DNA of 64,000 nt from JAHEEM01 sp036396795 (lineage in GTDB: Bacteria; Pseudomonadota; Gammaproteobacteria; Steroidobacterales; Rariloculaceae): positions 1 through 64,000 of the forward strand of contig DASWKF010000094.1 of assembly GCA_036396795.1 (NCBI GenBank), given 5' to 3'. The position numbers and the translations under genes are program-made. Of this stretch, positions 1 to 7,527 are shown in pieces; positions within the stretch are counted from its first letter, which is position 1; every line of letters begins with the position of its first letter. Below the pieces are notes generated by a model. The model had not been told where the DNA came from, ran no database searches, and worked only from the letters and a program-made list of their open reading frames with translations.

Positions 1-141
1 TCGGGCGACTTCGATGGTCAGCGGACCATTGGCAGGCACCGAATGGTCTACGACACGCTCGGCGCGCGGGTCGGGCAGGAGATTCACGCCCTGGCGTTGA
101 AGACCTATACGCCCGAGGAATGGCGTTCCGCGCAGGCCTAG
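1..141 (+). CDS. ibaG: BolA/IbaG-family protein, C-terminal end (5' truncated by window)
   Basis: Frame 1 is open from the first base to a TAG at 139-141 and encodes the last 46 residues of a small protein. The tail reads ...RHRMVYDTLG... then ALKTYTPEEW, which matches the C-terminal half of BolA-type proteins, especially IbaG (YrbA). These proteins form [2Fe-2S]-bridged complexes with monothiol glutaredoxins. In many gammaproteobacteria ibaG lies immediately upstream of murA, as here (35-bp gap). The N-terminus and start codon lie outside the window, so subfamily assignment rests on the tail and the neighbour. Confidence 0.8.
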   Translation, partial: SGDFDGQRTIGRHRMVYDTLGARVGQEIHALALKTYTPEEWRSAQA

Positions 142-176
142 CGCGGCGGCGATGCGGCAACTGAGATCGGTTCTGC

Positions 177-1436
177 TTGGATAAGCTAGAGATTCGCGGC
201 GGCCGCCGTCTCGACGGTGAGGTGTCGATTTCCGGCGCGAAGAACGCCACCTTGCCGATATTGGCGGCGGCACTGCTTGCCGACGGGCCGGTGATCCTGA
301 CGAGGATCCCCCACCTCAACGACGTGACGACGACCGTCAAGCTGTTGCGACGCATGGGCGTCGAGATCATTTTCCACGACGGCGTGCGTCTGGAGGTCAA
401 CACCGGCGGCATCTCGGAGTTCGTCGCACCGTACGAGCTCGTCAAGACGATGCGTGCCTCGATCCTGGTGCTCGGCCCGCTGCTCGCGCGTTTCGGGCAG
501 GCGGACGTATCGTTGCCGGGCGGCTGCGCGATCGGCGCGCGGCCGGTGAATCTGCACGTCTCGGGACTCCAGGCGATGGGGGCCGAGATCGCGATCGACA
601 ACGGCTATATCCGCGCGCGCGCGAAGCGGCTCCGGGGCGCTCGCCTGGTGCTCGACACGGTGTCGGTGACCGGCACCGAGAATCTCATGATGGCGGCGAC
701 TCTGGCTCGCGGCGAAACCATCATCGAGAACGCCGCGAGAGAACCCGAGGTCGTCGACCTTGCGAATTTTCTCGAGCAAATGGGCGCGCGGATCGAGGGA
801 GCCGGCAGCGACACGATTCACATCCAGGGCGTCGACGAGCTCACAGGCACGGCTTACCGCGTGCTGCCGGACCGCATCGAAAGCGGCACCTACCTGGTCG
901 CTGGAGCGATCACCGGCGGTCGAGTCAAGATCAATCACACCTGCCCCGAGCATCTCGACGCGGTGCTCGCCAAGCTTCGCGAGGCGGGCGCTGAAATCCG
1001 CATCGGCACCGATTGGGTTGAGCTCGATATGGCGGGCCGCAGGCCCCGCGCCGTCGATCTGCGCACCTCGCCTTATCCGGCATTCCCGACCGACATGCAG
1101 GCCCAGTTCTGCGCCCTGAACGCGATCGCCGACGGCGCGGGCGCGATCACCGAGACGGTGTTCGAGAACCGCTTCATGCACGCCCAAGAGCTGCAGCGCA
1201 TGGGCGCCGATCTCGTCATCCAAGGCAACACGGCGATCACGCGGGGGGTAAAGCAGCTGACCGGGGCGCCTGTCATGGCCACAGATCTCAGGGCTTCGGC
1301 GTCGCTGGTCCTGGCGGGCCTCGCTGCCCGTGGCACCACGGTCGTCGACCGCATTTACCACATCGATCGCGGTTACGAATGCATCGAGGAGAAGCTGTCG
1401 CAGCTCGGCGCCGACATCAGGCGCCTGCCGGGGTAG
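177..1436 (+). CDS. murA: UDP-N-acetylglucosamine 1-carboxyvinyltransferase MurA
   Basis: MurA transfers enolpyruvate from PEP to UDP-GlcNAc, the first committed step of peptidoglycan synthesis in the cytoplasm. The 419-residue product equals the E. coli length. Lys22 lies in SGAKNAT, and the catalytic Cys117, the residue attacked by fosfomycin in this family, lies in PGGCAIGARP. The start is TTG at 177, chosen because the product then begins MDKLEIRGG like known MurA proteins and no ATG fits. It follows ibaG and converges on the HtrA-type protease gene, with only 9 bp between the two stop codons and no obvious terminator. Confidence 0.97.
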   Translation: MDKLEIRGGRRLDGEVSISGAKNATLPILAAALLADGPVILTRIPHLNDVTTTVKLLRRMGVEIIFHDGVRLEVNTGGISEFVAPYELVKTMRASILVLGPLLARFGQADVSLPGGCAIGARPVNLHVSGLQAMGAEIAIDNGYIRARAKRLRGARLVLDTVSVTGTENLMMAATLARGETIIENAAREPEVVDLANFLEQMGARIEGAGSDTIHIQGVDELTGTAYRVLPDRIESGTYLVAGAITGGRVKINHTCPEHLDAVLAKLREAGAEIRIGTDWVELDMAGRRPRAVDLRTSPYPAFPTDMQAQFCALNAIADGAGAITETVFENRFMHAQELQRMGADLVIQGNTAITRGVKQLTGAPVMATDLRASASLVLAGLAARGTTVVDRIYHIDRGYECIEEKLSQLGADIRRLPG

Positions 1437-1445
1437 CCCGCGCGG

Positions 1446-2537
1446 CTAGCTGCCCAGCTCGCTCGAAGGCGGCCGTTCGCTCAAGATCGCCTCCGTCTCG
1501 AAGGCGCCCACTCCGGGCCTGATGCCTCGAATCCGGATCGAGCTCCCAGGGGACTCGGCGGCAATGAGGTTCATCATCTGCTGCCGGCTCAACATGCGCT
1601 CGTCGTTGATATGCGTGACGACGTCGCCCGCGATCAGCCCGGCCGCGCTCGCGGGGCCGCCGACGGAAAGAAGCTCCATTCCCGGGCCGTCGATGCCTAA
1701 AGTCTCCGGATTCAGAGTCGGCAGGTAGCGTGTGCGCACGCCGAGCCAGCCACGGATCACACGTCCGTGCGCGATGAGATCCTCCATGACGCCACGGACG
1801 AGGTTGACGGGAATCGCAAACCCGATACCCGCCGGCACGACTTGCTCTCGAAGCGGCGCGCCGAGCACGGCGGTATTGATGCCGACGAGCTCACCGCGCG
1901 CGTTGACCAGTGCGCCGCCGGAATTGCCGACGTTGATCGCCGCATCGGTCTGGATGAAGTTCTCGAAAGTCGTCACGCCGAGCCCGCGGCCGGTCGCGCT
2001 GATGATGCCCTGCGTCACTGTCTGACTCAGTCCGAAGGAATTGCCGATGGCAAGCACGACGTCGCCGACCGCAAGCGTGTCGGATCTGCCGAGCGGAATG
2101 ACCGGCAGTTCCGGCAGCTCGATTCGCAGTAGCGCAAGCTCGGTGTCAGGATCGGCGCCGACAAATTCCGGCCGCGCGACGCGCCCGTCGGCAAGTTGCA
2201 CCCGGATCTCGTCGGCGTCGCGGATCACATGCCAGTTGGTGACGAGATAACCGTCGGCGCTGATCACTACGCCCGACCCCAAGCCCCGGCCCGCCGAGGC
2301 GCTCGTCGCCTGCCCGCCGAAGCCGCTGCGTTGACCGGGTATGCGGGCGGTGTAGATATTCGCGACGGCCGGCGCGCTCGCGGCGACCGCGGCCGCGTAG
2401 CTTTCGGGCTCCGTCACAACGCCCCCGGCACGTTGTTGCAGAATGTTCGGCTTGTAGAGCAATACGACGAAGGCGAGCGCCAGGCCGAGAACCACGGACT
2501 GGCCGATGAACGCGAGAACCTTGAGGGCGGGCGCCAT
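1446..2537 (-). CDS. algW: HtrA-family serine protease, DegS/AlgW-like (one PDZ domain)
   Basis: The 363-residue protein has one N-terminal membrane anchor (about residues 5-27), a trypsin-like domain and a single C-terminal PDZ domain (about 260-345). That is the layout of the periplasmic stress protease DegS/AlgW, which starts the regulated proteolysis that frees sigma-E. The triad candidates are His103 (TNWHV), Ser206 (GNSGGALVN) and, at the Asp position, Glu133: the motif reads DPDTELALL where family members have (S/T)D(L/I)A. The first acidic Asp131 cannot align to that site without a shift. The gene is divergent from petABC, and an algW-like gene near petABC and sspAB also occurs in pseudomonads. 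The symbol is by analogy. Confidence 0.85.
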   Translation of the reverse strand: MAPALKVLAFIGQSVVLGLALAFVVLLYKPNILQQRAGGVVTEPESYAAAVAASAPAVANIYTARIPGQRSGFGGQATSASAGRGLGSGVVISADGYLVTNWHVIRDADEIRVQLADGRVARPEFVGADPDTELALLRIELPELPVIPLGRSDTLAVGDVVLAIGNSFGLSQTVTQGIISATGRGLGVTTFENFIQTDAAINVGNSGGALVNARGELVGINTAVLGAPLREQVVPAGIGFAIPVNLVRGVMEDLIAHGRVIRGWLGVRTRYLPTLNPETLGIDGPGMELLSVGGPASAAGLIAGDVVTHINDERMLSRQQMMNLIAAESPGSSIRIRGIRPGVGAFETEAILSERPPSSELGS

Positions 2538-2575
2538 GGCGCTAGTTTACCCCAGCGGAGGCAAACCCTGTCCGG

Positions 2576-2605
2576 TGGTCAACGCGTTCGAGCGCTGTGT
2601 ATAAT
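2576..2605 (+). promoter_or_regulatory. Putative sigma-70 promoter for petABC
   Basis: A perfect TATAAT at 2600-2605 is preceded after 18 bp by TGGTCA (2576-2581), which matches TTGACA at 4 of 6 positions. It lies in the 233-bp gap between the divergent protease gene and petA, about 165 bp ahead of the petA ATG, so a long leader is implied. I see no other regulatory element in this gap. Confidence 0.5.
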
Positions 2606-2770
2606 CCTGCGGTTTATCGAGGGATCGCTTCTGCCCTGCGTGGCACGGCGCGAGCGGGGCGGAGCCCGTTCGGGCCCTCGAGCGCCTAGGCATTGAACTC
2701 AAGCAACCATACGGAATAAGTCAAGAAGCAGGCCGGCTGAAACCAGCGCCAGTGGGCCAGGGAGTGCTTA

Positions 2771-3361
2771 ATGAGTGACAACGCGGATCTAGCCAGGCGC
2801 CATTTCCTCACGGCAGCAACTGTCATAACGGGAGGTGTCGGGATCGTCGCAGCCGCGGTGCCCTTCGTCGCATCCTTCGAGCCTAGCGCCCGGGCCCGCG
2901 CCCTCGGCGCCCCGGTCGAGGTGGACATCGGCCGGGTCGAGCCCGGCTCGATGATCAAGGTGGAGTACCGCGGGCGCGTCATCATGATCGTGCGCAGAAC
3001 TCCCGGGATGCTGGAGCGATTGAACGAGGCCACGGCGATTCTGGCCGATCCCGAGTCGACGGAGTCGATACAGCCGGGCTACGCGAGCAACGGGTATCGC
3101 AGCCGAAAGCCCGAGATTCTCGTCGTCGAAGGCGTGTGCACGCACTTGAGCTGCGCGCCCATCCCGCGCTTCGAGGTTGCGCCCGCGGATCTCGGAGCCG
3201 ATTGGCCCGGCGGCTTCTACTGCCCCTGTCACGGCTCCAAGTTCGATCTCGCCGGACGCGTGTTTCGCGGCGTACCTGCGCCGACCAATTTGACCGTGCC
3301 GCCGCACACTTACCTGACCGAGGATCTGCTGCTCATCGGCTCCGAGACGGGAACCGCGTAA
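2771..3361 (+). CDS. petA: Ubiquinol-cytochrome c reductase Rieske iron-sulfur subunit
   Basis: This is the Rieske [2Fe-2S] protein of the cytochrome bc1 complex (complex III), which passes electrons from ubiquinol to cytochrome c1 on the periplasmic side. Residues 9-35 form an RR-type Tat signal-anchor (ARRHFLTAAT followed by a hydrophobic stretch). Cluster ligands are Cys123 and His125 in CTHLSCAP and Cys151 and His154 in CPCHGSK, with the disulfide pair Cys128/Cys153. Its length of 196 residues is usual. It is the first gene of petABC, and its TAA stop abuts the petB ATG. Confidence 0.97.
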   Translation: MSDNADLARRHFLTAATVITGGVGIVAAAVPFVASFEPSARARALGAPVEVDIGRVEPGSMIKVEYRGRVIMIVRRTPGMLERLNEATAILADPESTESIQPGYASNGYRSRKPEILVVEGVCTHLSCAPIPRFEVAPADLGADWPGGFYCPCHGSKFDLAGRVFRGVPAPTNLTVPPHTYLTEDLLLIGSETGTA

Positions 3362-4621
3362 ATGGCGACGAGCGCATCCGACGTCCTCGGCCGCATGAAT
3401 CGGAATTTGAGCGCCCTGGGCGCTTGGATCGACGCGCGCTTCCCGATGACCAAGCTCATCAAGGAACACGCAACCGAGTACTACGCCTCCAAGAACTTCA
3501 ATTTCTGGTACGGCTTCGGCGTGCTCGCGATGGTGGTGCTGGTGCTGCAGTTCGCAACCGGCATCTTCTTGACCATGAGCTACAAGCCGTCCTCGGAGGA
3601 GGCCTTCGCCTCCGTCGAGTACATCATGCGCGACGTGGCTTGGGGATGGCTGATTCGCTATTTGCATTCCACCGGAGCTTCGGCTTTCTTCATCGTCGTC
3701 TATCTGCACATGTTTCGCGCGATGCTCTACGGGTCCTACAAAAAACCCAGGGAGCTTGTCTGGCTGATCGGCATGGCGATCTACTTGTGCATGATGGCCG
3801 AGGGCTTCTTCGGGTACTTGCTGCCCTGGGGCAACATGTCCTACTGGGGCGCGCAGGTCATCGTTTCCTTGTTCGGCGCGCTTCCCGTCATAGGCGAAGG
3901 CTTGGCCGAATGGCTTCGCGGTGATTTCTATATCTCCGATATCACGCTGAATCGATTCTTCGCATTCCACGTGATCGCGGTGCCCATCATGCTGCTGTTG
4001 CTCGTGGTGGTGCATATCATGGCCTTGCACGAGGTGGGCTCGAACAACCCCGACGGTATCGAGATCAAGGAGCACAAGGATGCGAGCGGCAAGCCGATCG
4101 ACGGCGTCGCGTTTCATCCTTATCACACCAGCAAGGACCTCGTGATCATCATCGTGTTCTTGATTCTGTTTTCCGCGGTGATGTTCTTCGCCCCCGAGCT
4201 CGGCGGCTATTTCCTGGAGCACGCGAACTTCGAGCCCGCCAACACGCTGCAGACGCCGGAGCATATCGCGCCGGTGTGGTACTTCACGCCGTTCTATGCA
4301 ATCCTGCGAGCGTTTCCCAGCAAGCTCGGCGGCGTGACCTTGATGGCGCTTGCGGTTTTGTTGCCGATCTTTCTGCCCTGGCTCGATCGTTGCCGCGTCA
4401 AGTCGATACGCTACCGAGGCTGGACTTACAAGGTGGCTTTGTTCGTGTTCGCGTCGAGCTTCCTGGTTCTCGGCTATCTGGGGTTGCAGCCGGCGGTTGG
4501 AGGCTACACGATAGTCGCGCTGCGGGTGTTCACGATTCTCTATTTCGCGTTCTTCGTGTTGATGCCGTTCTACACGCTCAACGAGAAGACGCGGCCCGTC
4601 CCGACTCGGGTGACGAAATGA
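3362..4621 (+). CDS. petB: Cytochrome b subunit of the bc1 complex
   Basis: The 419-residue integral membrane protein carries both b hemes and the quinol oxidation and reduction sites. Several hydrophobic helices are visible. Paired histidines suited to ligating the two hemes occur in helix B (YLHSTGA and VYLHMFR) and helix D (AFHVIA and VHIMALHE). The Qo-site motif PEH (TPEHIAPVWYF) is present near residue 300. The start ATG at 3362 follows the petA stop directly, and the TGA stop overlaps the petC ATG as ATGA, so the three genes are very likely co-translated. Confidence 0.97.
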   Translation: MATSASDVLGRMNRNLSALGAWIDARFPMTKLIKEHATEYYASKNFNFWYGFGVLAMVVLVLQFATGIFLTMSYKPSSEEAFASVEYIMRDVAWGWLIRYLHSTGASAFFIVVYLHMFRAMLYGSYKKPRELVWLIGMAIYLCMMAEGFFGYLLPWGNMSYWGAQVIVSLFGALPVIGEGLAEWLRGDFYISDITLNRFFAFHVIAVPIMLLLLVVVHIMALHEVGSNNPDGIEIKEHKDASGKPIDGVAFHPYHTSKDLVIIIVFLILFSAVMFFAPELGGYFLEHANFEPANTLQTPEHIAPVWYFTPFYAILRAFPSKLGGVTLMALAVLLPIFLPWLDRCRVKSIRYRGWTYKVALFVFASSFLVLGYLGLQPAVGGYTIVALRVFTILYFAFFVLMPFYTLNEKTRPVPTRVTK

Positions 4622-5361
4622 TCTTGAGGGCGAGCCTGCTGCTCACGGGCCTCTGCCTGAGCATGACCGCCTTCGGCCAGCACGCGGGCGTCGGAGCCCC
4701 GCAGATGGAGCCGGCCGACAACGACGTCGGCGATATCGCTTCGTTACAGCGGGGCGCGAAGTTTTTCGTGAATTACTGCCTGGGTTGCCACTCCGCCCAG
4801 TACGTTCGCTACAACCGGATCGCGGCGGATCTCGGGCTCACGGAGGATCAGCTCGTCGAGAATCTCATGTTTACCGGGCAGAGGCCGTTCGACACGATGG
4901 ATATCGCGATGAGGAAGGAGGACGCTGTTCGCTGGTTCGGCGTCGCGCCTCCCGATCTGTCGCTGATCGCGCGCAGCCGGGGCGTCGACTATCTCTACAA
5001 TTTCTTGCGCGGTTTCTATCGGGATGAATCGACCGCGACCGGCGCGAACAATCTGTGGCTCGAGAACACGGCCATGCCGCACGTGCTTTGGGAGTTGCAG
5101 GGCATGCGTGGGCTCGTTGCCCCGGAGGCGGAAGCGGAGGCGGCGCAAGCGCACACCGAGTTCGAAATGGTCCGGCCGGGAACGTTGGCCGAGGGCGAGT
5201 TCGACGTGGTCGTGCGGGATATCGTGAATTTTCTGGACTACATCGGTGAGCCGATGCAGCTTGAGCGCCGCGCCCTCGGTATTCGCGTGATCGCGTTTCT
5301 GCTGGTGTTTTTATTAATCGCCTATATGCTCAAAAGGGAAATCTGGAAGGACGTCCACTGA
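4618..5361 (+). CDS. petC: Cytochrome c1 subunit of the bc1 complex
   Basis: The 247-residue cytochrome c1 has a cleavable Sec signal (residues 1-20, ending TAFG), a heme c attachment motif CLGCH at residues 54-58, a candidate axial Met in ENTAMPHVLWE, and one C-terminal membrane anchor (about 218-238) followed by KREIWKDVH. The open frame extends far upstream, but ATG 4618 is chosen because it overlaps the petB stop (ATGA) and gives a proper signal peptide. It is the last gene of petABC, followed after 45 bp by sspA. Confidence 0.95.
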   Translation: MILRASLLLTGLCLSMTAFGQHAGVGAPQMEPADNDVGDIASLQRGAKFFVNYCLGCHSAQYVRYNRIAADLGLTEDQLVENLMFTGQRPFDTMDIAMRKEDAVRWFGVAPPDLSLIARSRGVDYLYNFLRGFYRDESTATGANNLWLENTAMPHVLWELQGMRGLVAPEAEAEAAQAHTEFEMVRPGTLAEGEFDVVVRDIVNFLDYIGEPMQLERRALGIRVIAFLLVFLLIAYMLKREIWKDVH

Positions 5362-5406
5362 CGTCTTTGCGATCTCAAGGGTCCATGTCGTCTAGGAGCT
5401 TCTCGC

Positions 5407-6036
5407 ATGGCGGTCATCGCTAGCCGACGTTCGGTCATGACACTTTTTTCCAAACCCACGGATATCTGGAGTCATAGGACCAGGCTCGTGCTCGCGGAGA
5501 AGAGCATCAATATCGATGTCGTCGACGTCAACGAAGGCAATCTTCCCGAAGATCTGCTCGACTTGAATCCCTATAACAGCATTCCGACGCTGGTCGATAG
5601 GGATCTCGTCTTGTACGACTCCCGCGTCATCATCGAGTACCTCGATGAGCGTTTTCCGCATCCACCGTTGATGCCGGTCGACCCGGTCACGCGGGCGCAG
5701 TTCCGGCTGGCGCTGTATCGGATCGAGCATGACTGGTATGCGCTGGCGGAAGAGATCGAGCAAGGCGCCGATCGGAAACCCGTGACGCGGGCCCGCAAGG
5801 AGCTGCAGGAGAGCATACTCTCCAGCGTCGAGATCTTCGCGACGAAGCGTTTTTTCCTGAGTGACGAATTCTCACTCGTCGACTGCAGCATTGCGCCGAT
5901 ACTGTGGCGGCTTCCCGTTTACGGGATCGACTTGCCTGCCCAAGTCAGGCCGATACATCAATATATGGACGAAGTATTTCGCCGGCCCTCCTTTCAGGCG
6001 AGCTTGACCGAGCTCGAGCAGGAGATGCGTCAATAA
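5407..6036 (+). CDS. sspA: Stringent starvation protein A
   Basis: SspA is a GST-fold protein that associates with RNA polymerase and helps expression during stationary phase and acid stress. The 209-residue product starts MAVIASRRSVMTLFSKPTDI, very close to known SspA. It has a thioredoxin-like N-terminal domain (to about residue 85, with NSIPTLVDR) and an all-helical C-terminal domain. AGGAG lies about 8 nt ahead of the ATG. It is paired with sspB four bases downstream, the standard arrangement. Confidence 0.95.
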   Translation: MAVIASRRSVMTLFSKPTDIWSHRTRLVLAEKSINIDVVDVNEGNLPEDLLDLNPYNSIPTLVDRDLVLYDSRVIIEYLDERFPHPPLMPVDPVTRAQFRLALYRIEHDWYALAEEIEQGADRKPVTRARKELQESILSSVEIFATKRFFLSDEFSLVDCSIAPILWRLPVYGIDLPAQVRPIHQYMDEVFRRPSFQASLTELEQEMRQ

Positions 6037-6040
6037 GCCC

Positions 6041-6430
6041 ATGCCCGGGATCAGCTCGAAACGACCCTATCTGCTGCGAGCGATGCATGCGTGGATGACG
6101 GACAATCGACTGACGCCGCACATCGTCGTCGATGCCACGGTTCGCGGCATCAAGGTGCCGGTGCAGTACGTTTCCGACGGCAAGCTCATTCTCAACGTCG
6201 GTAATGCGGCGACGCGCCATCTCGAGATCGGCGATGAAACCGTGAGCTTCGAGACGCGGTTCGGCGGCGTCGCTCATCGCGTCGAGGTGCCCGTCGCGGC
6301 GGTGCACGGCATCTATGCGCAGGAGACCGGCCAGGGCATGATCTTTACCGAGGACGAGTCGCCGTCGGATCCCAAGCCGACGGAGGGCGAGCGCGGCAAG
6401 GGAAAGCCCGAGCTCAAAGTCGTCAAATAG
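6041..6430 (+). CDS. sspB: ClpXP protease specificity-enhancing factor SspB
   Basis: SspB tethers ssrA-tagged proteins and some regulators to ClpX for degradation by ClpXP. The 129-residue protein has the folded substrate-binding domain (about residues 6-108; RPYLLRAMHAWM, TPHIVVDA, LNVGNAATRHLEIGD). A flexible, charged tail follows, ending GKPELKVVK, which corresponds to the ClpX-binding peptide at the extreme C-terminus of the family. It is co-transcribed with sspA and converges on gmhA across a 35-bp gap with no clear terminator. Confidence 0.95.
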   Translation: MPGISSKRPYLLRAMHAWMTDNRLTPHIVVDATVRGIKVPVQYVSDGKLILNVGNAATRHLEIGDETVSFETRFGGVAHRVEVPVAAVHGIYAQETGQGMIFTEDESPSDPKPTEGERGKGKPELKVVK

Positions 6431-6465
6431 CGCGATCGTTCGCTCGGCGCCCGTCCCGCCGATGC

Positions 6466-7044
6466 TCAGCCTCCGAGCAGGCCGGCGTCGATGAGGTCGC
6501 AGATGCAGTGGATGATCAGGATATGGACCTCCTGGACGCGGCAGGTCCTCGGGCTCGGCACGCAGATCTCGATATCGGCGGGCCGAAGCGCGGCCGAGAT
6601 TCGGCCGCCGTCGCCGCCCGTCAAGGCGACCACGGTCATGCCGCGGCTCTGCGCCATGCCGATGGCTCGCAAGACGTTCTTGGAGTTTCCCGAGGTGGAG
6701 ATCGCGAGCAACACGTCGCCGGCTTGTCCGAGTGCTCTGACCTGCTTGGCGAACACGTCCTCGTAGCCGTAGTCGTTGGACAAGGCGGTCAGGGTGGAGC
6801 TGTCCGTCGTCAGCGCGACGGCGGGCAATCCCGGTCGTTCCATCTCGAAGCGGCCCAGGAGCTCGCCGGAAAAATGTTGCGCGTCGGCTGCCGATCCGCC
6901 GTTGCCGCAACTCAAGATCTTACCGTCGGCGAGCAGGCTCGCGACCATGAGCTCCGAGGCCGCGACGATGTCGGGCACCAGTGCCTCGCAGGCTTGCTTG
7001 AGCTCGATACTCTGCTGGAAGTGCGCTAGAACCCGTTCTTGCAT
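6466..7044 (-). CDS. gmhA: SIS-domain phosphoheptose isomerase GmhA (DiaA homologue)
   Basis: The 192-residue single SIS domain protein contains SCGNGGSAADAQHF and ISTSGNS phosphosugar-binding loops. It sits in the lpoA-yraN-diaA position. E. coli DiaA, which binds DnaA, has lost the isomerase residues. Here the equivalents of GmhA Glu65 (HFSGELLGRFE) and His180 (EVHILIIHC) are both kept, as in the Pseudomonas protein called GmhA. I therefore favour an active sedoheptulose-7-phosphate isomerase, feeding ADP-heptose for LPS core, possibly with a DiaA role as well. It is last in the lpoA-yraN-gmhA run. Confidence 0.85.
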   Translation of the reverse strand: MQERVLAHFQQSIELKQACEALVPDIVAASELMVASLLADGKILSCGNGGSAADAQHFSGELLGRFEMERPGLPAVALTTDSSTLTALSNDYGYEDVFAKQVRALGQAGDVLLAISTSGNSKNVLRAIGMAQSRGMTVVALTGGDGGRISAALRPADIEICVPSPRTCRVQEVHILIIHCICDLIDAGLLGG

Positions 7045-7104
7045 GTCGGCGGTGATGCTTGCGGCGGCGACGCCACTCTGCCTGTAAACGCACGGGCCTT
7101 CAAG

Positions 7105-7506
7105 CTAGCCGAAACCCGCGTCGTCGCAGCTGAAGGCATCGCGGATCCAGGCGAGCTTCGCGTCGGCCCGGTCGATGCCGTCGATGCCGACAACGTCGAA
7201 ACGGATCGGATAGCGGCTCCACGCGGGGTGACGCATCAGCAAGTGCCGGGTCGCTTGCAGCAGCTTGCGGCGCTTGCGGTAGTCGACGGTCTCGAGCGAG
7301 CCGACGAGGCTGCCGCTGCTCCGCGCTCTGACCTCGACGATGACGAGCGTGCCGCCGTCTCGGCAGACCAGATCGAGCTCGCCGGCGCGGCAGCGATAGC
7401 GCCGCTTGAGGATCTCGAGGCCCCGGGACTCCAGATAAGCGCCCGCGGCGTGCTCCCATTGTAGTCCGCGGCTTTGCCGCGTGCCGGATTCGGGCGGCTT
7501 GGGCAC
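7105..7506 (-). CDS. yraN: UPF0102 family protein YraN
   Basis: The 133-residue protein has the UPF0102/YraN signature: W-E-x-x-A at the N-terminus (LQWEHAAGAYLESRG), then GELDLVCRD and VIVEVRARS. These resemble the Asp and Glu-x-Lys-type core of Holliday-junction-resolvase-like nucleases, although the usual final Lys is replaced here by Arg (EVRAR). The biochemical function of the family is poorly defined. It lies between lpoA and gmhA on the minus strand, the conserved neighbourhood in gammaproteobacteria. Confidence 0.88.
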   Translation of the reverse strand: MPKPPESGTRQSRGLQWEHAAGAYLESRGLEILKRRYRCRAGELDLVCRDGGTLVIVEVRARSSGSLVGSLETVDYRKRRKLLQATRHLLMRHPAWSRYPIRFDVVGIDGIDRADAKLAWIRDAFSCDDAGFG

Positions 7507-7527
7507 GAGTCTCGGGCGCGGTCCTGC

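Noticed and set aside
6431..6465. A yraP/BON-domain lipoprotein gene after gmhA, as in E. coli
   Set aside because: The gap to sspB is 35 bp and no such coding sequence is present.
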